Shown: piece by piece, positions 10,833 to 19,795 of the stretch | Position numbering within the stretch: the stretch's first letter is position 1 | Layout: every line of letters starts with the position of its first letter | From: an uncultured Nocardioides sp. | GTDB lineage: Bacteria; Actinomycetota; Actinomycetes; Propionibacteriales; Nocardioidaceae | Assembly: GCF_946885725.1 (NCBI RefSeq) | Contig: NZ_CAMPGZ010000013.1 | Coordinates: 1 to 36,302, forward strand | Direction of reading: 5' to 3' | DNA length: 36,302 nucleotides | Notes under the pieces: generated by a model | Seen by the model: the letters and a program-made list of their open reading frames with translations, nothing else | The model's database searches: none | What the model was told of the DNA's origin: nothing | Position numbers and translations under genes: made by a program

Positions 10833-10838
10833 TAGGCT
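10833..10838 (+). promoter_or_regulatory. -10 box of the HIT–lipoprotein operon
   Basis: TAGGCT, 6 nt before the ATG at 10845; it implies a leaderless transcript. A perfect TTGACA at 10805–10810 is 22 nt away, too far to be its usual -35 partner. Confidence 0.55.
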
Positions 10839-10844
10839 GACCCC

Positions 10845-11207
10845 ATGGCCGACTTCGTGACCGACCCGGACTGCCTGTTCTGCAAGATCGTCGCCGGTGA
10901 CATCCCGGCCGACGTCGTGCACGAGACCGACACGACCGTGGCATTCCGCGACATCGACCCGCAGGCGCCGACCCACGTGCTGGTGATCCCGCGTGCGCAC
11001 CACCCGAACGCCGCGGCCCTCGCCTCCGCCGAGCCGATGGTGCTGGTCGACCTCGTCGAGGCCGCCGCCGCAGTGGCGAAGGCGGACGGGATCGACGAGG
11101 ATGGCTACCGCCTTGTCTTCAACACCGGCGCGTCCGCGCACCAGACCGTCTTCCACGCGCACCTGCACGTCCTCGGCGGGCGCGCGATGACCTGGCCACC
11201 GGGATGA
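10845..11207 (+). CDS. HIT-family protein (HinT-like nucleotide phosphoramidase)
   Basis: A 120-residue histidine-triad protein. Members of this branch hydrolyse AMP-lysine or other purine phosphoramidates in the cytoplasm. The triad is complete: His104, His106, His108 in FHAHLHVLGG. The N-terminus has CLFCKI (Cys10, Cys13), the first half of the zinc-binding site of bacterial HIT proteins, then the FRDIDPQAPTHVLVIP strand. Length fits the family. In actinobacteria a HIT gene often precedes phoH, as here. Its stop overlaps the start of the lipoprotein gene (ATGA), an unusual partner. Confidence 0.93.
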   Translation: MADFVTDPDCLFCKIVAGDIPADVVHETDTTVAFRDIDPQAPTHVLVIPRAHHPNAAALASAEPMVLVDLVEAAAAVAKADGIDEDGYRLVFNTGASAHQTVFHAHLHVLGGRAMTWPPG

Positions 11208-12448
11208 GGTCCCGGCTCGCGGTCGCGGCGGCGTGCTCCGCTGTGCTCCTGTCGGGTGTCCTGGCGGGCTGCGGCGGGTCGCCCGCGGCCGACGAGCCCT
11301 CGCCCCCGACGTCGACCGAGTTGTCGACCACGTCAACGCCCGCGACCACGGACGGCCCGGAGTCTGACGGGTCCGGCGACGACCACGGCCACGGGACCGA
11401 GACCGCCGCCGGCCCGGCCGCCCGGACCCCGCTGCGTGACGGCGAGCGCTTCGTGCGGCTGTCGATGCCCGAGCCGTACACCCCGTCGGCGCCGAACGGC
11501 GTCGGCACCGACGACTACCGGTGCTTCCTGCTCGATCCGCACCTGGACGAGAAGGCCTTCCTGACCGGCCTGGACGTGCTGCCCGGCACCGACGAGGTCG
11601 TGCACCACGTGATCCTGTTCCAGGTCCCGCCCGACGCCGTACCGCTGGCGGAGCGCCAGGACGCCGCAGAGCCGGGCGAGGGCTGGACCTGCTTCGGGGG
11701 CACCGGGATCGGCGACGGCTTCGACGGCGGCAACCCCCTCGACGACGCGCCGTGGCTGGGCGCCTGGGCCCCGGGCGGCGGCGAGACCGTGCACGCCGAC
11801 GACGTGGGCGTCCCGCTCCGGCCGGGCGCTCGGGTGGTCATGCAGGTGCACTACAACCTGCTCGCCGGTCCGCGGCCCGACGTGACCTCGGCGCGGCTTC
11901 GGATCGCCCCGGGCGCCGCGGACCTGAAGCCGCTGCGAACCGTGCTGCTCCCGGCGCCCGTCGAGCTGCCGTGCCGGCCCGGCCGGACCGGCGAGCTCTG
12001 CCAGCGCGAGGCCGCCATGGAGGACGTGATCGAGCGGTTCGGCCCGGCCGGAAACACCGGCAACATGCTGCACCTGCTGTGCGGCACCGGGCCCCCGGGA
12101 CCGGTGCAGCGCTGCGACCGCACGTTCGACCGGCCCGCCACGATCCGCGCGGTGGCCGGGCACATGCACCTGCTCGGGCGCAGCCTGAGCGTCGACGTCA
12201 ACCCCGGCACGCCCCGCGAGCGGCGCGTGCTCGACATCCCGGTCTGGAACTTCGACGACCAGAGCGCCAAGCCGGTCGACCCCGTGCGCGTGCGCGCCGG
12301 GGACACGGTGCGCGTGACCTGCGAGCACGACCAGGCGCTCCGCGACGTACTCCCGGCGTTCGAGGGCCAGGAGGAGCGGTACGTCGTCTGGGGCGAGGGC
12401 ACCACCGACGAGATGTGCCTGGGCATCCTGCTGGTGACCCGCTCGTGA
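11204..12448 (+). CDS. Lipoprotein with PHM/DBM-type copper monooxygenase-like domains
   Basis: A 414-residue exported lipoprotein. Its signal peptide has the lipobox LAGC (lipid-modified Cys23), followed by a Ser/Thr/His-rich linker to about residue 75. The rest resembles the two-domain type II copper, ascorbate-dependent monooxygenase fold (peptidylglycine alpha-hydroxylating and dopamine beta monooxygenases). All six metal ligands have counterparts. For the first copper: His134-His135 (VHHVILF) and His216 (MQVHYN). For the second: His320 and His322 (GHMHLLG) and Met404 (DEMCLG). Several cysteine pairs could form disulfides outside the cell. Hydroxylation of an extracellular substrate is possible, but no substrate can be named; it could also only bind copper. 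Translationally coupled to the HIT gene. Confidence 0.75.
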   Translation: MRSRLAVAAACSAVLLSGVLAGCGGSPAADEPSPPTSTELSTTSTPATTDGPESDGSGDDHGHGTETAAGPAARTPLRDGERFVRLSMPEPYTPSAPNGVGTDDYRCFLLDPHLDEKAFLTGLDVLPGTDEVVHHVILFQVPPDAVPLAERQDAAEPGEGWTCFGGTGIGDGFDGGNPLDDAPWLGAWAPGGGETVHADDVGVPLRPGARVVMQVHYNLLAGPRPDVTSARLRIAPGAADLKPLRTVLLPAPVELPCRPGRTGELCQREAAMEDVIERFGPAGNTGNMLHLLCGTGPPGPVQRCDRTFDRPATIRAVAGHMHLLGRSLSVDVNPGTPRERRVLDIPVWNFDDQSAKPVDPVRVRAGDTVRVTCEHDQALRDVLPAFEGQEERYVVWGEGTTDEMCLGILLVTRS

Positions 12449-12524
12449 CCGCCTCCAGTCACCCGTCTTGGCGCGCTGGAACCCCGTCGCGGAAACAAAA
12501 GGGCGTTCCTGGGGTACCTCTGAG

Positions 12525-12530
12525 TAGCAT
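12525..12530 (+). promoter_or_regulatory. -10 box upstream of phoH
   Basis: TAGCAT, about 55 nt before the phoH ATG, in the 136-bp gap after the lipoprotein gene. It would give a leader of about 47 nt. GGGAGGG lies some 20 nt from the ATG, too far for a normal ribosome site. Weak evidence. Confidence 0.35.
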
Positions 12531-12584
12531 GGAAGGGACAGATCGCCCCGCGACACAGGGAGGGCAGGCCGGACCGGCCACCCC

Positions 12585-13586
<1,002 letters not shown>

Positions 13587-13599
13587 ACGGGGACCGGTC

Positions 13600-14085
13600 A
13601 TGAGCATCGAGATCCTCAACGAGTCCGGCGCCGACGTCGACGTCAAGGAGCTGAGCCGGCTCGCCCGGTTCGTCATCGACCGGATGCGGGTGCACCCGCA
13701 GGCCGAGCTGTGCATCAAGCTCGTCGACGAGGACACCATCGCCGAGCTCAACAAGCAGTGGATGGACAAGGAGGGCCCGACCGACGTGCTGGCCTTCCCG
13801 ATGGACGAGCTGCGGCCCGGGCTGGTCAACGAGGAGCCCGAGGAGGGTGTGCTCGGCGACCTGGTGCTGTGCCACGCCGTGGCCGAGCGGCAGGCTGAGA
13901 CGGCCGGTCACGCGACGGCCGACGAGGTCGACCTGCTGACCGTCCACGGGATCCTGCACCTGCTGGGCTACGACCACGCCGAGCCCGAGGAGCATCGCGA
14001 GATGTTCGGCCTGCAGGCCCGGCTGCTGGCGGAGTGGCAGGGCGCCCGTCGCGGCGAGGTGCTCGCCGGCGACGAGCCCACGTGA
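13600..14085 (+). CDS. ybeY: Endoribonuclease YbeY (16S rRNA maturation)
   Basis: A 161-residue single-strand-specific endoribonuclease that takes part in 3' maturation of 16S rRNA and in ribosome quality control. The metal-binding motif is complete: His116, His120 and His126 in [12 protein letters not shown]. The upstream [10 protein letters not shown] strand and the E-rich [14 protein letters not shown] helix are characteristic. Start chosen from family length, with GGGGA upstream. Sits between phoH and the CNNM gene, the order found in most actinobacteria. Confidence 0.96.
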   Translation: MSIEILNESGADVDVKELSRLARFVIDRMRVHPQAELCIKLVDEDTIAELNKQWMDKEGPTDVLAFPMDELRPGLVNEEPEEGVLGDLVLCHAVAERQAETAGHATADEVDLLTVHGILHLLGYDHAEPEEHREMFGLQARLLAEWQGARRGEVLAGDEPT

Positions 14086-14098
14086 GCCGAGTGAGCCG

Positions 14099-15484
14099 AT
14101 GAGCGGCACCGACATCTGGCTGCTGGTCCTCGCCGGCGTGCTCACCGTGCTGGCCGGGGCGTTCAGCAGCGCCGACGCCGCGCTGTCGTCGTTCAGCAAG
14201 GCCCGCGCCGAGCAGATCGCCGAGGACGGCAAGCCCGGCGCCGCGCGGCTGCTGCGCATCGTCGAGGACCCGCCGCGCTACCTCAACACCGCGCTGTTCC
14301 TGCGCATGCTCTGCGAGATCGCCGCGATCGTCATGGTCACGGTCGTGTCGCTCGACCTGATCATCGCCGGCGGCAACGCCGAGACCGGTCCGGAGGTCGG
14401 CGACCGGCGCTGGCTCGCGATGCTCACCGCGATCGCCATCTCGCTGGTGGTGTCGTTCGTCGTCATCGGCGTGGCCCCGCGCACGATCGGCCGCCAGCAC
14501 GCCCAGCGGGTGGCGCTGCTGTCCGCCGGGCCGCTGCTCGTCTTCACCAAGGTGCTCGGCCCGGTCCCGCGAGCGCTGATCCTGGTCGGCAACGCGATCA
14601 CCCCGGGCCGCGGCTTCTCCGAGGGCCCGTTCTCGACCGAGGCCGAGCTGCGCGAGCTCGTCGACCTCGCCGAGGCGTCGTCGGTCATCGAGTCCGGCGA
14701 GCGGAAGATGATCCACTCGGTCTTCGAGCTGGGCGACACGATCGTGCGCGAGGTGATGGTGCCGCGCACCGACGTGGTGTTCATCGAGCGGCACAAGACC
14801 CTGCGCCAGGCGATCTCGCTGGCGCTGCGCAGCGGCTACTCCCGCATCCCGGTCATCGGCGAGAGTCTCGACGACGTTGTCGGCTTCGCGTACCTCAAGG
14901 ACCTCACCCGCCGGGTGTTCGACCGCCACGAGGCCGAGCAGACCGAGCGGGTCGACTCGGTGATGCGGCCGGTGATGTACGTCCCCGACTCCAAGCCCAT
15001 CGACGGGCTGCTGCGCGACATGCAGGCCGAGCGCAAGCACATCGCGATCGTCGTCGACGAGTACGGCGGCACCGCCGGCCTGGTCACGATCGAGGACGTC
15101 CTGGAGGAGATCGTCGGCGAGATCACCGACGAGTACGACGTCGAGCAGAAGGACGTCGAGCACCTCGCCAACGGCAGCATCCGGGTCAGCTCCCGGTTCG
15201 CCATCGACGACCTCGAGGAGCTCTGCGGCGTCGCGGTCGAGGACGACGACGTCGACACCGTCGGCGGCCTGCTCGCCAAGCACCTCGGCCGGGTCCCGAT
15301 CGCGGGCTCGGTCGTCGAGGTCAACGGTCTGCGCTTCGAGGCCGAGGCGCCGACCGGCCGCCGCAACCGGATCGGCACCGTGCTCGTCACCCGGGTCGAC
15401 TCTGAGGAGGGCCTGCAGCTGCGCGACTCCGACGAGTCCTACGCTGACGCCCATGCCGACGAACGCGCCGAGCGCGCTCACTGA
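14099..15484 (+). CDS. CNNM/CorC-type membrane protein (HlyC/CorC family)
   Basis: A 461-residue membrane protein of the CNNM group, linked to divalent metal (mainly Mg2+) efflux; older annotations call it hemolysin. The N-terminal DUF21 domain has about four hydrophobic segments (roughly 5–27, 64–90, 105–128, 132–160) with the small-residue FSSADAALS motif in the first. A CBS pair follows (about 210–330, REVMVPRTDVVFI and DSVMRPVMYVPD), then a CorC_HlyC domain (about 345–425, VSSRFAIDDLEELCG). The tail is acidic and low in complexity. It follows ybeY by 13 bp, and its last 32 bp overlap the next gene. Confidence 0.92.
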   Translation: MSGTDIWLLVLAGVLTVLAGAFSSADAALSSFSKARAEQIAEDGKPGAARLLRIVEDPPRYLNTALFLRMLCEIAAIVMVTVVSLDLIIAGGNAETGPEVGDRRWLAMLTAIAISLVVSFVVIGVAPRTIGRQHAQRVALLSAGPLLVFTKVLGPVPRALILVGNAITPGRGFSEGPFSTEAELRELVDLAEASSVIESGERKMIHSVFELGDTIVREVMVPRTDVVFIERHKTLRQAISLALRSGYSRIPVIGESLDDVVGFAYLKDLTRRVFDRHEAEQTERVDSVMRPVMYVPDSKPIDGLLRDMQAERKHIAIVVDEYGGTAGLVTIEDVLEEIVGEITDEYDVEQKDVEHLANGSIRVSSRFAIDDLEELCGVAVEDDDVDTVGGLLAKHLGRVPIAGSVVEVNGLRFEAEAPTGRRNRIGTVLVTRVDSEEGLQLRDSDESYADAHADERAERAH

Positions 15485-15812
15485 CCCCGACGACCTCAAG
15501 CTCGTCACGCTGGCCCGCTCCACCCGGGCGCGCACCGGCGCCGCCGAGGGCGCCTGCCTGCGCGACGGCGACGGCCGCACCTACGCCGGCGCCACCGTCG
15601 ACCTGCCCAGCCTGCAGCTGAGCGCGGTCCAGGTGGCCGTGGCGATGGCCGTCGCGGCCGGCTCACGCGCGCTCGAGGCCGTCGTCGTGCTTGGTGGCTC
15701 GGCCTCCCTCGACGAGCGCGACCTCTCCGTCATCCGCGACTTCGGCGGCTCCGACGTACCCGTGCACCTGGCCGCGCCCGACGGCACCATCGTCGCGACG
15801 CTGACGTCATGA
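15453..15812 (+). CDS. Cytidine-deaminase-like protein without zinc ligands
   Basis: A 119-residue protein in the position of the gene usually annotated as cytidine deaminase between the CNNM transporter and era; Mycobacterium tuberculosis has a comparable gene next to era. The fold can be followed: a first strand pair around GACLRDGDGRTYAGATVDLP, a helix LSAVQVAVAMAVAAG, then VVVLGG. The zinc motifs of active enzymes, (H/C)AE in the helix and PCxxC before the next helix, are replaced by LQLSAVQVA and SLDERDLSV. Catalysis as a deaminase is therefore unlikely; a binding or structural role is possible. Overlaps the upstream gene by 32 bp and ends before a 76-bp gap with a new promoter. Confidence 0.72.
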   Translation: MPTNAPSALTDPDDLKLVTLARSTRARTGAAEGACLRDGDGRTYAGATVDLPSLQLSAVQVAVAMAVAAGSRALEAVVVLGGSASLDERDLSVIRDFGGSDVPVHLAAPDGTIVATLTS

Positions 15813-15875
15813 GGCCTCCTGACGCGTGGCTGTCTCTCGTACGAAACGTCCGAGCGGATGCCCGTCCTTCCGGAG

Positions 15876-15881
15876 TAGATT
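15876..15881 (+). promoter_or_regulatory. -10 box of tmsA–tmsB
   Basis: TAGATT, 7 nt before the GTG at 15889. The spacing is that of a leaderless transcript and there is no Shine-Dalgarno, so the box decides the start codon. Confidence 0.55.
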
Positions 15882-15888
15882 GCGAGAC

Positions 15889-17274
15889 GTGGCAGACCCG
15901 GTAGGACGGAACCGGCACGACGCAGCGGTGCGCCGGCTGAAGGAGTCGTACGACGCCCTTCCGCCCGACGCGCCCGTGCGGCTGGCCAAACGCACCTCCA
16001 ACCTGTTCCGTGCGCGCGCCCGGACGGACGCGCCCGGGCTCGACGTCAGCGGGCTCGACGGAGTCATCGAGATCGATGCCGAGGCGATGACGGCCGACGT
16101 GCAGGGCATGTGCACCTACGAGGACCTCGTCGACGTGACGCTGCCGCGCGGCTTCCTCCCGTACGTCGTCCCGCAGCTGCGCACGATCACGCTCGGCGGC
16201 GCGGTGACCGGGCTCGGCATCGAGTCGACGTCGTTCCGCAACGGGCTGCCGCACGAGTCCGTGATCGAGATGGACGTGCTGTGCGGCGACGGCGAGATCC
16301 GCACGGTCGAGCCCGGCGAGGACCTGTTCGACGCGTTCCCCAACTCCTACGGGTCGCTCGGCTACGCGACCCGGCTGCGGATCAAGCTCGAGCGAGTGCC
16401 CTCCCACGTCGAGCTGAGGCACGTGCCGTTCTCGGCCTTCGACGAGATGGCGCGCGTGATCGACGAGGTCACCGAGACCCGCAGCCACGACGGCGAGCGC
16501 GTCGACGGGATCGACGGCGTGGTGTTCGAGCCGGGCGAGGCATACCTGACGCTCGCACGGTTCACCGGCACGCAGTCGAGCCGGCCCGCGAGCGACTACA
16601 CCGGCCAGGAGCCCTACTTCCGGTCCATCCAGCGGATCGGCCGCTCCTCGTCGCAGGGCGGCCGCGACCGGCTCACGATGTACGACTACCTGTGGCGCTG
16701 GGACACCGACTGGTTCTGGTGCTCGGGCGCGTTCGGCCTGCACGACCCGCGGGTGCGCCGGCTGTGGCCGCGCCGGCTCCGGCGCAGCGACGTCTACCAC
16801 AAGATCGTCGGGCTGGAGAACCGCTACCAGGTCAAGACCCGCCTCGACCGTCGCCGCGGCCTGCCCGACCGCGAGCGGGTCATCCAGGACGTCGAGATCC
16901 CCGCCGGACGGCTCGCGGAGTTCCTCGCTTGGTTCGACGACGAGATCGAGATGCGCCCGGTCTGGCTGTGCCCGCTGCGCAGCACGCGCCGCTGGCCGTC
17001 GTACCCGCTCGAGCCCGGCGCCACCTACGTCAACGTCGGTTTCTGGGGCACGGTGCCGATCCGGCCCGGCGCCCGCGACGGTGACCGCAACCGCGCCGTC
17101 GAGGCCAAGGTGACCGAGCTCGGCGGGCACAAGTCGCTCTACTCCGACGCCTACTACGACCGGGCCGCGTTCGACCGGCTCTACGACCAGGACTTCGCTC
17201 GCACCGTCAAGAAGCAGACCGACCCCGACGGCCGACTTACCGACCTCTACGAGAAAGCAGTGGAACGTCGATGA
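15889..17274 (+). CDS. tmsA: FAD-binding oxidoreductase for 10-methyl fatty acids (TmsA/BfaA-like)
   Basis: A 461-residue FAD-linked oxidoreductase of the vanillyl-alcohol-oxidase/DprE1 type. The PP-loop region includes LGGAVTGLGIES (about 102–113), followed by SFRNGLPHESVIEMDVLCGDG. Next to the CFA-synthase-like gene it matches the known pair TmsA/TmsB (also BfaA/BfaB) in which B makes the 10-methylene intermediate from an oleoyl lipid and A reduces it to 10-methylstearoyl (tuberculostearate). The pair is translationally coupled (ATGA). I chose the GTG at 15889 because TAGATT lies 7 nt upstream; an in-frame ATG at 15826 would add 21 residues of non-conserved, basic sequence. Assignment rests on gene pairing and family features; other FAD oxidoreductases look similar. 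Confidence 0.8.
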   Translation: MADPVGRNRHDAAVRRLKESYDALPPDAPVRLAKRTSNLFRARARTDAPGLDVSGLDGVIEIDAEAMTADVQGMCTYEDLVDVTLPRGFLPYVVPQLRTITLGGAVTGLGIESTSFRNGLPHESVIEMDVLCGDGEIRTVEPGEDLFDAFPNSYGSLGYATRLRIKLERVPSHVELRHVPFSAFDEMARVIDEVTETRSHDGERVDGIDGVVFEPGEAYLTLARFTGTQSSRPASDYTGQEPYFRSIQRIGRSSSQGGRDRLTMYDYLWRWDTDWFWCSGAFGLHDPRVRRLWPRRLRRSDVYHKIVGLENRYQVKTRLDRRRGLPDRERVIQDVEIPAGRLAEFLAWFDDEIEMRPVWLCPLRSTRRWPSYPLEPGATYVNVGFWGTVPIRPGARDGDRNRAVEAKVTELGGHKSLYSDAYYDRAAFDRLYDQDFARTVKKQTDPDGRLTDLYEKAVERR

Positions 17275-18581
17275 CCAGCACGCTCAACCGCGCGACCCCC
17301 TCCAGCCCGCACTCGGTGACGATCGGTGAGGCCATCGAGCGCCTCATGCCCGGTGGGCTGCCCTTCCGGTTCACGGCGTACGACGGCAGCGCCGCCGGCC
17401 CGGAGGACGCGCCGGTCCGGCTCGACCTGCGCAACGAGCGCGGCCTGTCCTACTTGCTCACCGCCCCCGGCGACCTCGGCCTGGCCCGCGCCTACGTGCG
17501 CGGCGACCTCGAGGTCGAGGGTGTGCACCCCGGCAACCCCTACGACGCGCTCGTCCACCTGCAGAAGCGGCTGAAGATCAGGGTGCCGCCGCCGGGCGAG
17601 GCGATGCGGCTCGCGCGCGGTCTCGGGCTGAGCCACTTCCTGCCGCCGGAGCCGCCGCCGCAGGAAGCGCTGCCGCGCTGGCGGCGAATGATGGAGGGCT
17701 TCCGGCACTCCAAGGGCCGCGACGCCGAGGCGATCCACCACCACTACGACGTGTCGAACCGGTTCTACGAGATGGTCCTCGGCCCGTCGATGACCTACAC
17801 GTGCGCGTGCTTCCCGTCCGAGGACGCGACGCTCGAGGAGGCGCAGGCGTTCAAGTACGACCTGGTCTGCCGCAAGCTCGACCTGAAGCCCGGCATGCGG
17901 CTGCTCGACATCGGCTGCGGCTGGGGCGGCATGGTCCGGCATGCCGCGAAGAACTACGGCGTCACGGTCGTCGGCGCCACCCTGTCGCGGGAGCAGGCCG
18001 CCTGGGCGCAGGACGCGATCAAGCGCGACGGCCTCGACGACGTCGCCGAGGTGCGGTTCAGCGACTACCGCGACGTACCCGAGACCGGCTTCGACGCGAT
18101 CAGCTCCATCGGCCTCACCGAGCACGTCGGCGTGCGCAACTACCCGGCGTACTTCTCCTGGATCCGCGACCGCCTGGTGCCCGGCGGGCGGGTGCTCAAC
18201 CACTGCATCACCCGGCCGCACAACAGCCGCCAGGAGACAGGGGCGTTCATCGACCGCTACGTCTTCCCCGACGGCGAGCTCACCGGCTCCGGCAGGATCA
18301 TCACCACGATGCAGGACGTCGGCCTCGAGGTCCGCCACGAGGAGAACCTCCGCGAGCACTACGCGCTCACGTTGAAGGGCTGGTGCGAGAACCTCCAGGA
18401 GCACTGGGACGAGTGCGTCGAGGAGGTCGGGGTTGGCACCGCCAAGGTCTGGGGCCTCTACATGGCCGGCTCCCGCCTCGCCTTCGAGCGCAACGAGATC
18501 CAGCTCCACCAGGTCCTCGCCGTGAAGACCGACGAGAACGGCCGCTCCGGCTTCCCCCTCCGCCCCACCTGGGGCTCCTGA
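17271..18581 (+). CDS. tmsB: SAM-dependent fatty-acyl methyltransferase, CFA-synthase family (TmsB/BfaB-like)
   Basis: A 436-residue class I methyltransferase of the cyclopropane-fatty-acyl-phospholipid synthase family. An N-terminal non-catalytic domain (1–130) is followed by HHYDVSNRFYEMVLGPSMTYTCACF. The SAM-binding loop is LLDIGCGWGG at about 211–220, and the ISSIGLTEHVG motif carries a conserved Glu. Acts at the membrane on unsaturated phospholipid acyl chains. The immediately upstream FAD oxidoreductase suggests the product is the 10-methylene precursor of 10-methylstearate rather than a cyclopropane ring. The ATG lies in the stop of tmsA. A hairpin about 50 bp after the stop may be the terminator. 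Confidence 0.85.
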   Translation: MTSTLNRATPSSPHSVTIGEAIERLMPGGLPFRFTAYDGSAAGPEDAPVRLDLRNERGLSYLLTAPGDLGLARAYVRGDLEVEGVHPGNPYDALVHLQKRLKIRVPPPGEAMRLARGLGLSHFLPPEPPPQEALPRWRRMMEGFRHSKGRDAEAIHHHYDVSNRFYEMVLGPSMTYTCACFPSEDATLEEAQAFKYDLVCRKLDLKPGMRLLDIGCGWGGMVRHAAKNYGVTVVGATLSREQAAWAQDAIKRDGLDDVAEVRFSDYRDVPETGFDAISSIGLTEHVGVRNYPAYFSWIRDRLVPGGRVLNHCITRPHNSRQETGAFIDRYVFPDGELTGSGRIITTMQDVGLEVRHEENLREHYALTLKGWCENLQEHWDECVEEVGVGTAKVWGLYMAGSRLAFERNEIQLHQVLAVKTDENGRSGFPLRPTWGS

Positions 18582-18627
18582 GCTCCGCAGATCTCGCAAG
18601 CTCCGCTTGGAGCGGGGCAGCCACAGG

Positions 18628-18648
18628 AGCCCCCGCCCCTGCGGGGCT
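18628..18648 (+). terminator. Hairpin after tmsB
   Basis: AGCCCC(C)GC, loop CCCT, GCGGGGCT: about 8 bp with one bulged C. A smaller GCTCC/GGAGC hairpin precedes it at 18600–18613. There is no T-run, as is usual in high-GC actinobacteria. Likely end of the tmsAB transcript. Confidence 0.4.
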
Positions 18649-18651
18649 GTC

Positions 18652-18714
18652 CGCCGAGGAGTCACTAATTCAGCCTCGTGGGCGGCGTGTCGCGACACAA
18701 CTGACCCCTCGCCG
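18652..18714 (-). repeat. Dispersed palindromic element, family 2, copy A
   Basis: A 63-bp unit in the 189-bp gap between tmsB and era. Read on the minus strand it aligns without gaps to 20076–20138 with about 54 of 63 identical positions. Ends are imperfect inverted repeats (CGCCGAGGAGTCA against its partner, 11 of 13) and the interior holds the palindrome TGTCGCGACA and the conserved ACGCCGCCCAC. Copies A and B face opposite ways on either side of era and the DUF1905 gene. Confidence 0.75.
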
Positions 18715-18770
18715 AGGGCTGGGCAGGAGGGCTGGTCGGCGGGTCGGTCGGCGGATGGGAGAATCGCCGG

Positions 18771-19730
18771 GTGCCAGAGACCCCCGCGCCGTCCGGACCC
18801 CCTGCCGCTGCTGACGGGTCGTACCGCAGCGGGTTCGCGTCGTTCGTCGGCCGCCCCAACGCCGGCAAGTCGACGCTGACCAACGCGCTCGTCGGCACCA
18901 AGGTCGCGATCACCTCGTCGCGACCGCAGACCACCCGCACCGTCGTGCGGGGCATCGTGCACCGACCCGACGCCCAGCTCGTGCTCGTCGACACCCCCGG
19001 CCTGCACCGCCCGCGCACGCTGCTCGGCGAGCGGCTCAACGACCTGGTCACCACGACCTGGGCCGAGGTGGACGTCGTCGCGGTCTGCTTCCCGGCCGAC
19101 GAGAAGATCGGGCCGGGGGACCGGTTCATCGTCAACGAGCTCGCGAAGGTACGGCGTACGACGAAGTTCGCCATCGCCACCAAGACCGACCTGGTCGCGC
19201 CGGACCGGCTCGCACAGCACCTGCTCGACATCCAGGCGCTCGGTGACGAGACTGGCACCGAGTGGGCCGAGATCGTGCCGGTGTCGGCGAGGTCCGGCGA
19301 CCAGGTGTCGCTGCTCGCCGACCTGCTCGTCGAGCGGCTGCCGGAGGGGCCGCCGCTGTACCCCGACGGCGAGCTCACCGACTCGCCCGAGGAGGCGATC
19401 GTCGCCGAGCTGATCCGCGAGGCCGCGCTCGAGGGCGTGCGCGACGAGCTGCCGCACTCCATCGCAGTCGTCGTCGAGGAGATGGGGCTGCGCGAGGACC
19501 GACCCGCCGACAAGCCGCTGCTCGACATCCACGCCAACGTGTTCGTCGAGCGGTCCTCGCAGAAGGGCATCGTGATCGGCCACAAGGGCGGCCGACTGCG
19601 GCAGGTCGGGACCGACGCGCGCCGGAGCATCGAGGCGATGCTGGGCACGCCGGTGTACCTCGACCTGCACGTCAAGGTCGCCAAGGACTGGCAGCGCGAC
19701 CCCAAGCAGCTGCGCCGGCTGGGGTTCTGA
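18771..19730 (+). CDS. era: GTPase Era
   Basis: A 319-residue Ras-like GTPase with a C-terminal KH domain that binds the 3' end of 16S rRNA and assists 30S assembly. Motifs: G1 GRPNAGKST at 27–35; G2 within the SRPQTTR segment; G3 DTPGLHRPR; G4 reads TKTD in place of NKxD, as in other actinobacterial Era proteins. The KH domain is about 225–305, with VIGHKGGRLRQVG as the GxxG loop. It starts at a GTG, supported by GAGAAT 6 nt upstream; recO at the other end of the window has the same hexamer at the same distance. Usually era lies directly after the CDA-like gene; here tmsAB stand between. Confidence 0.96.
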   Translation: MPETPAPSGPPAAADGSYRSGFASFVGRPNAGKSTLTNALVGTKVAITSSRPQTTRTVVRGIVHRPDAQLVLVDTPGLHRPRTLLGERLNDLVTTTWAEVDVVAVCFPADEKIGPGDRFIVNELAKVRRTTKFAIATKTDLVAPDRLAQHLLDIQALGDETGTEWAEIVPVSARSGDQVSLLADLLVERLPEGPPLYPDGELTDSPEEAIVAELIREAALEGVRDELPHSIAVVVEEMGLREDRPADKPLLDIHANVFVERSSQKGIVIGHKGGRLRQVGTDARRSIEAMLGTPVYLDLHVKVAKDWQRDPKQLRRLGF

Positions 19731-19795
19731 GCCCACCGCTGAGTTTCGCGGCCCTCGCGGGTCGATCCTGGTGACGACGACCCCGGGAGGACGCG

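Noticed and set aside
10805..10838. TTGACA at 10805–10810 as -35 of the HIT promoter
   Set aside because: The spacing to TAGGCT is 22 nt, well outside 16–18, so the match is probably chance or belongs to another promoter.
12478..12516. GGAAC…GTT-type ECF or SigH promoter upstream of phoH
   Set aside because: GGAACC to GTT is 21 nt and GGAAAC to GTA is 17 nt; neither fits both motif and spacing well.
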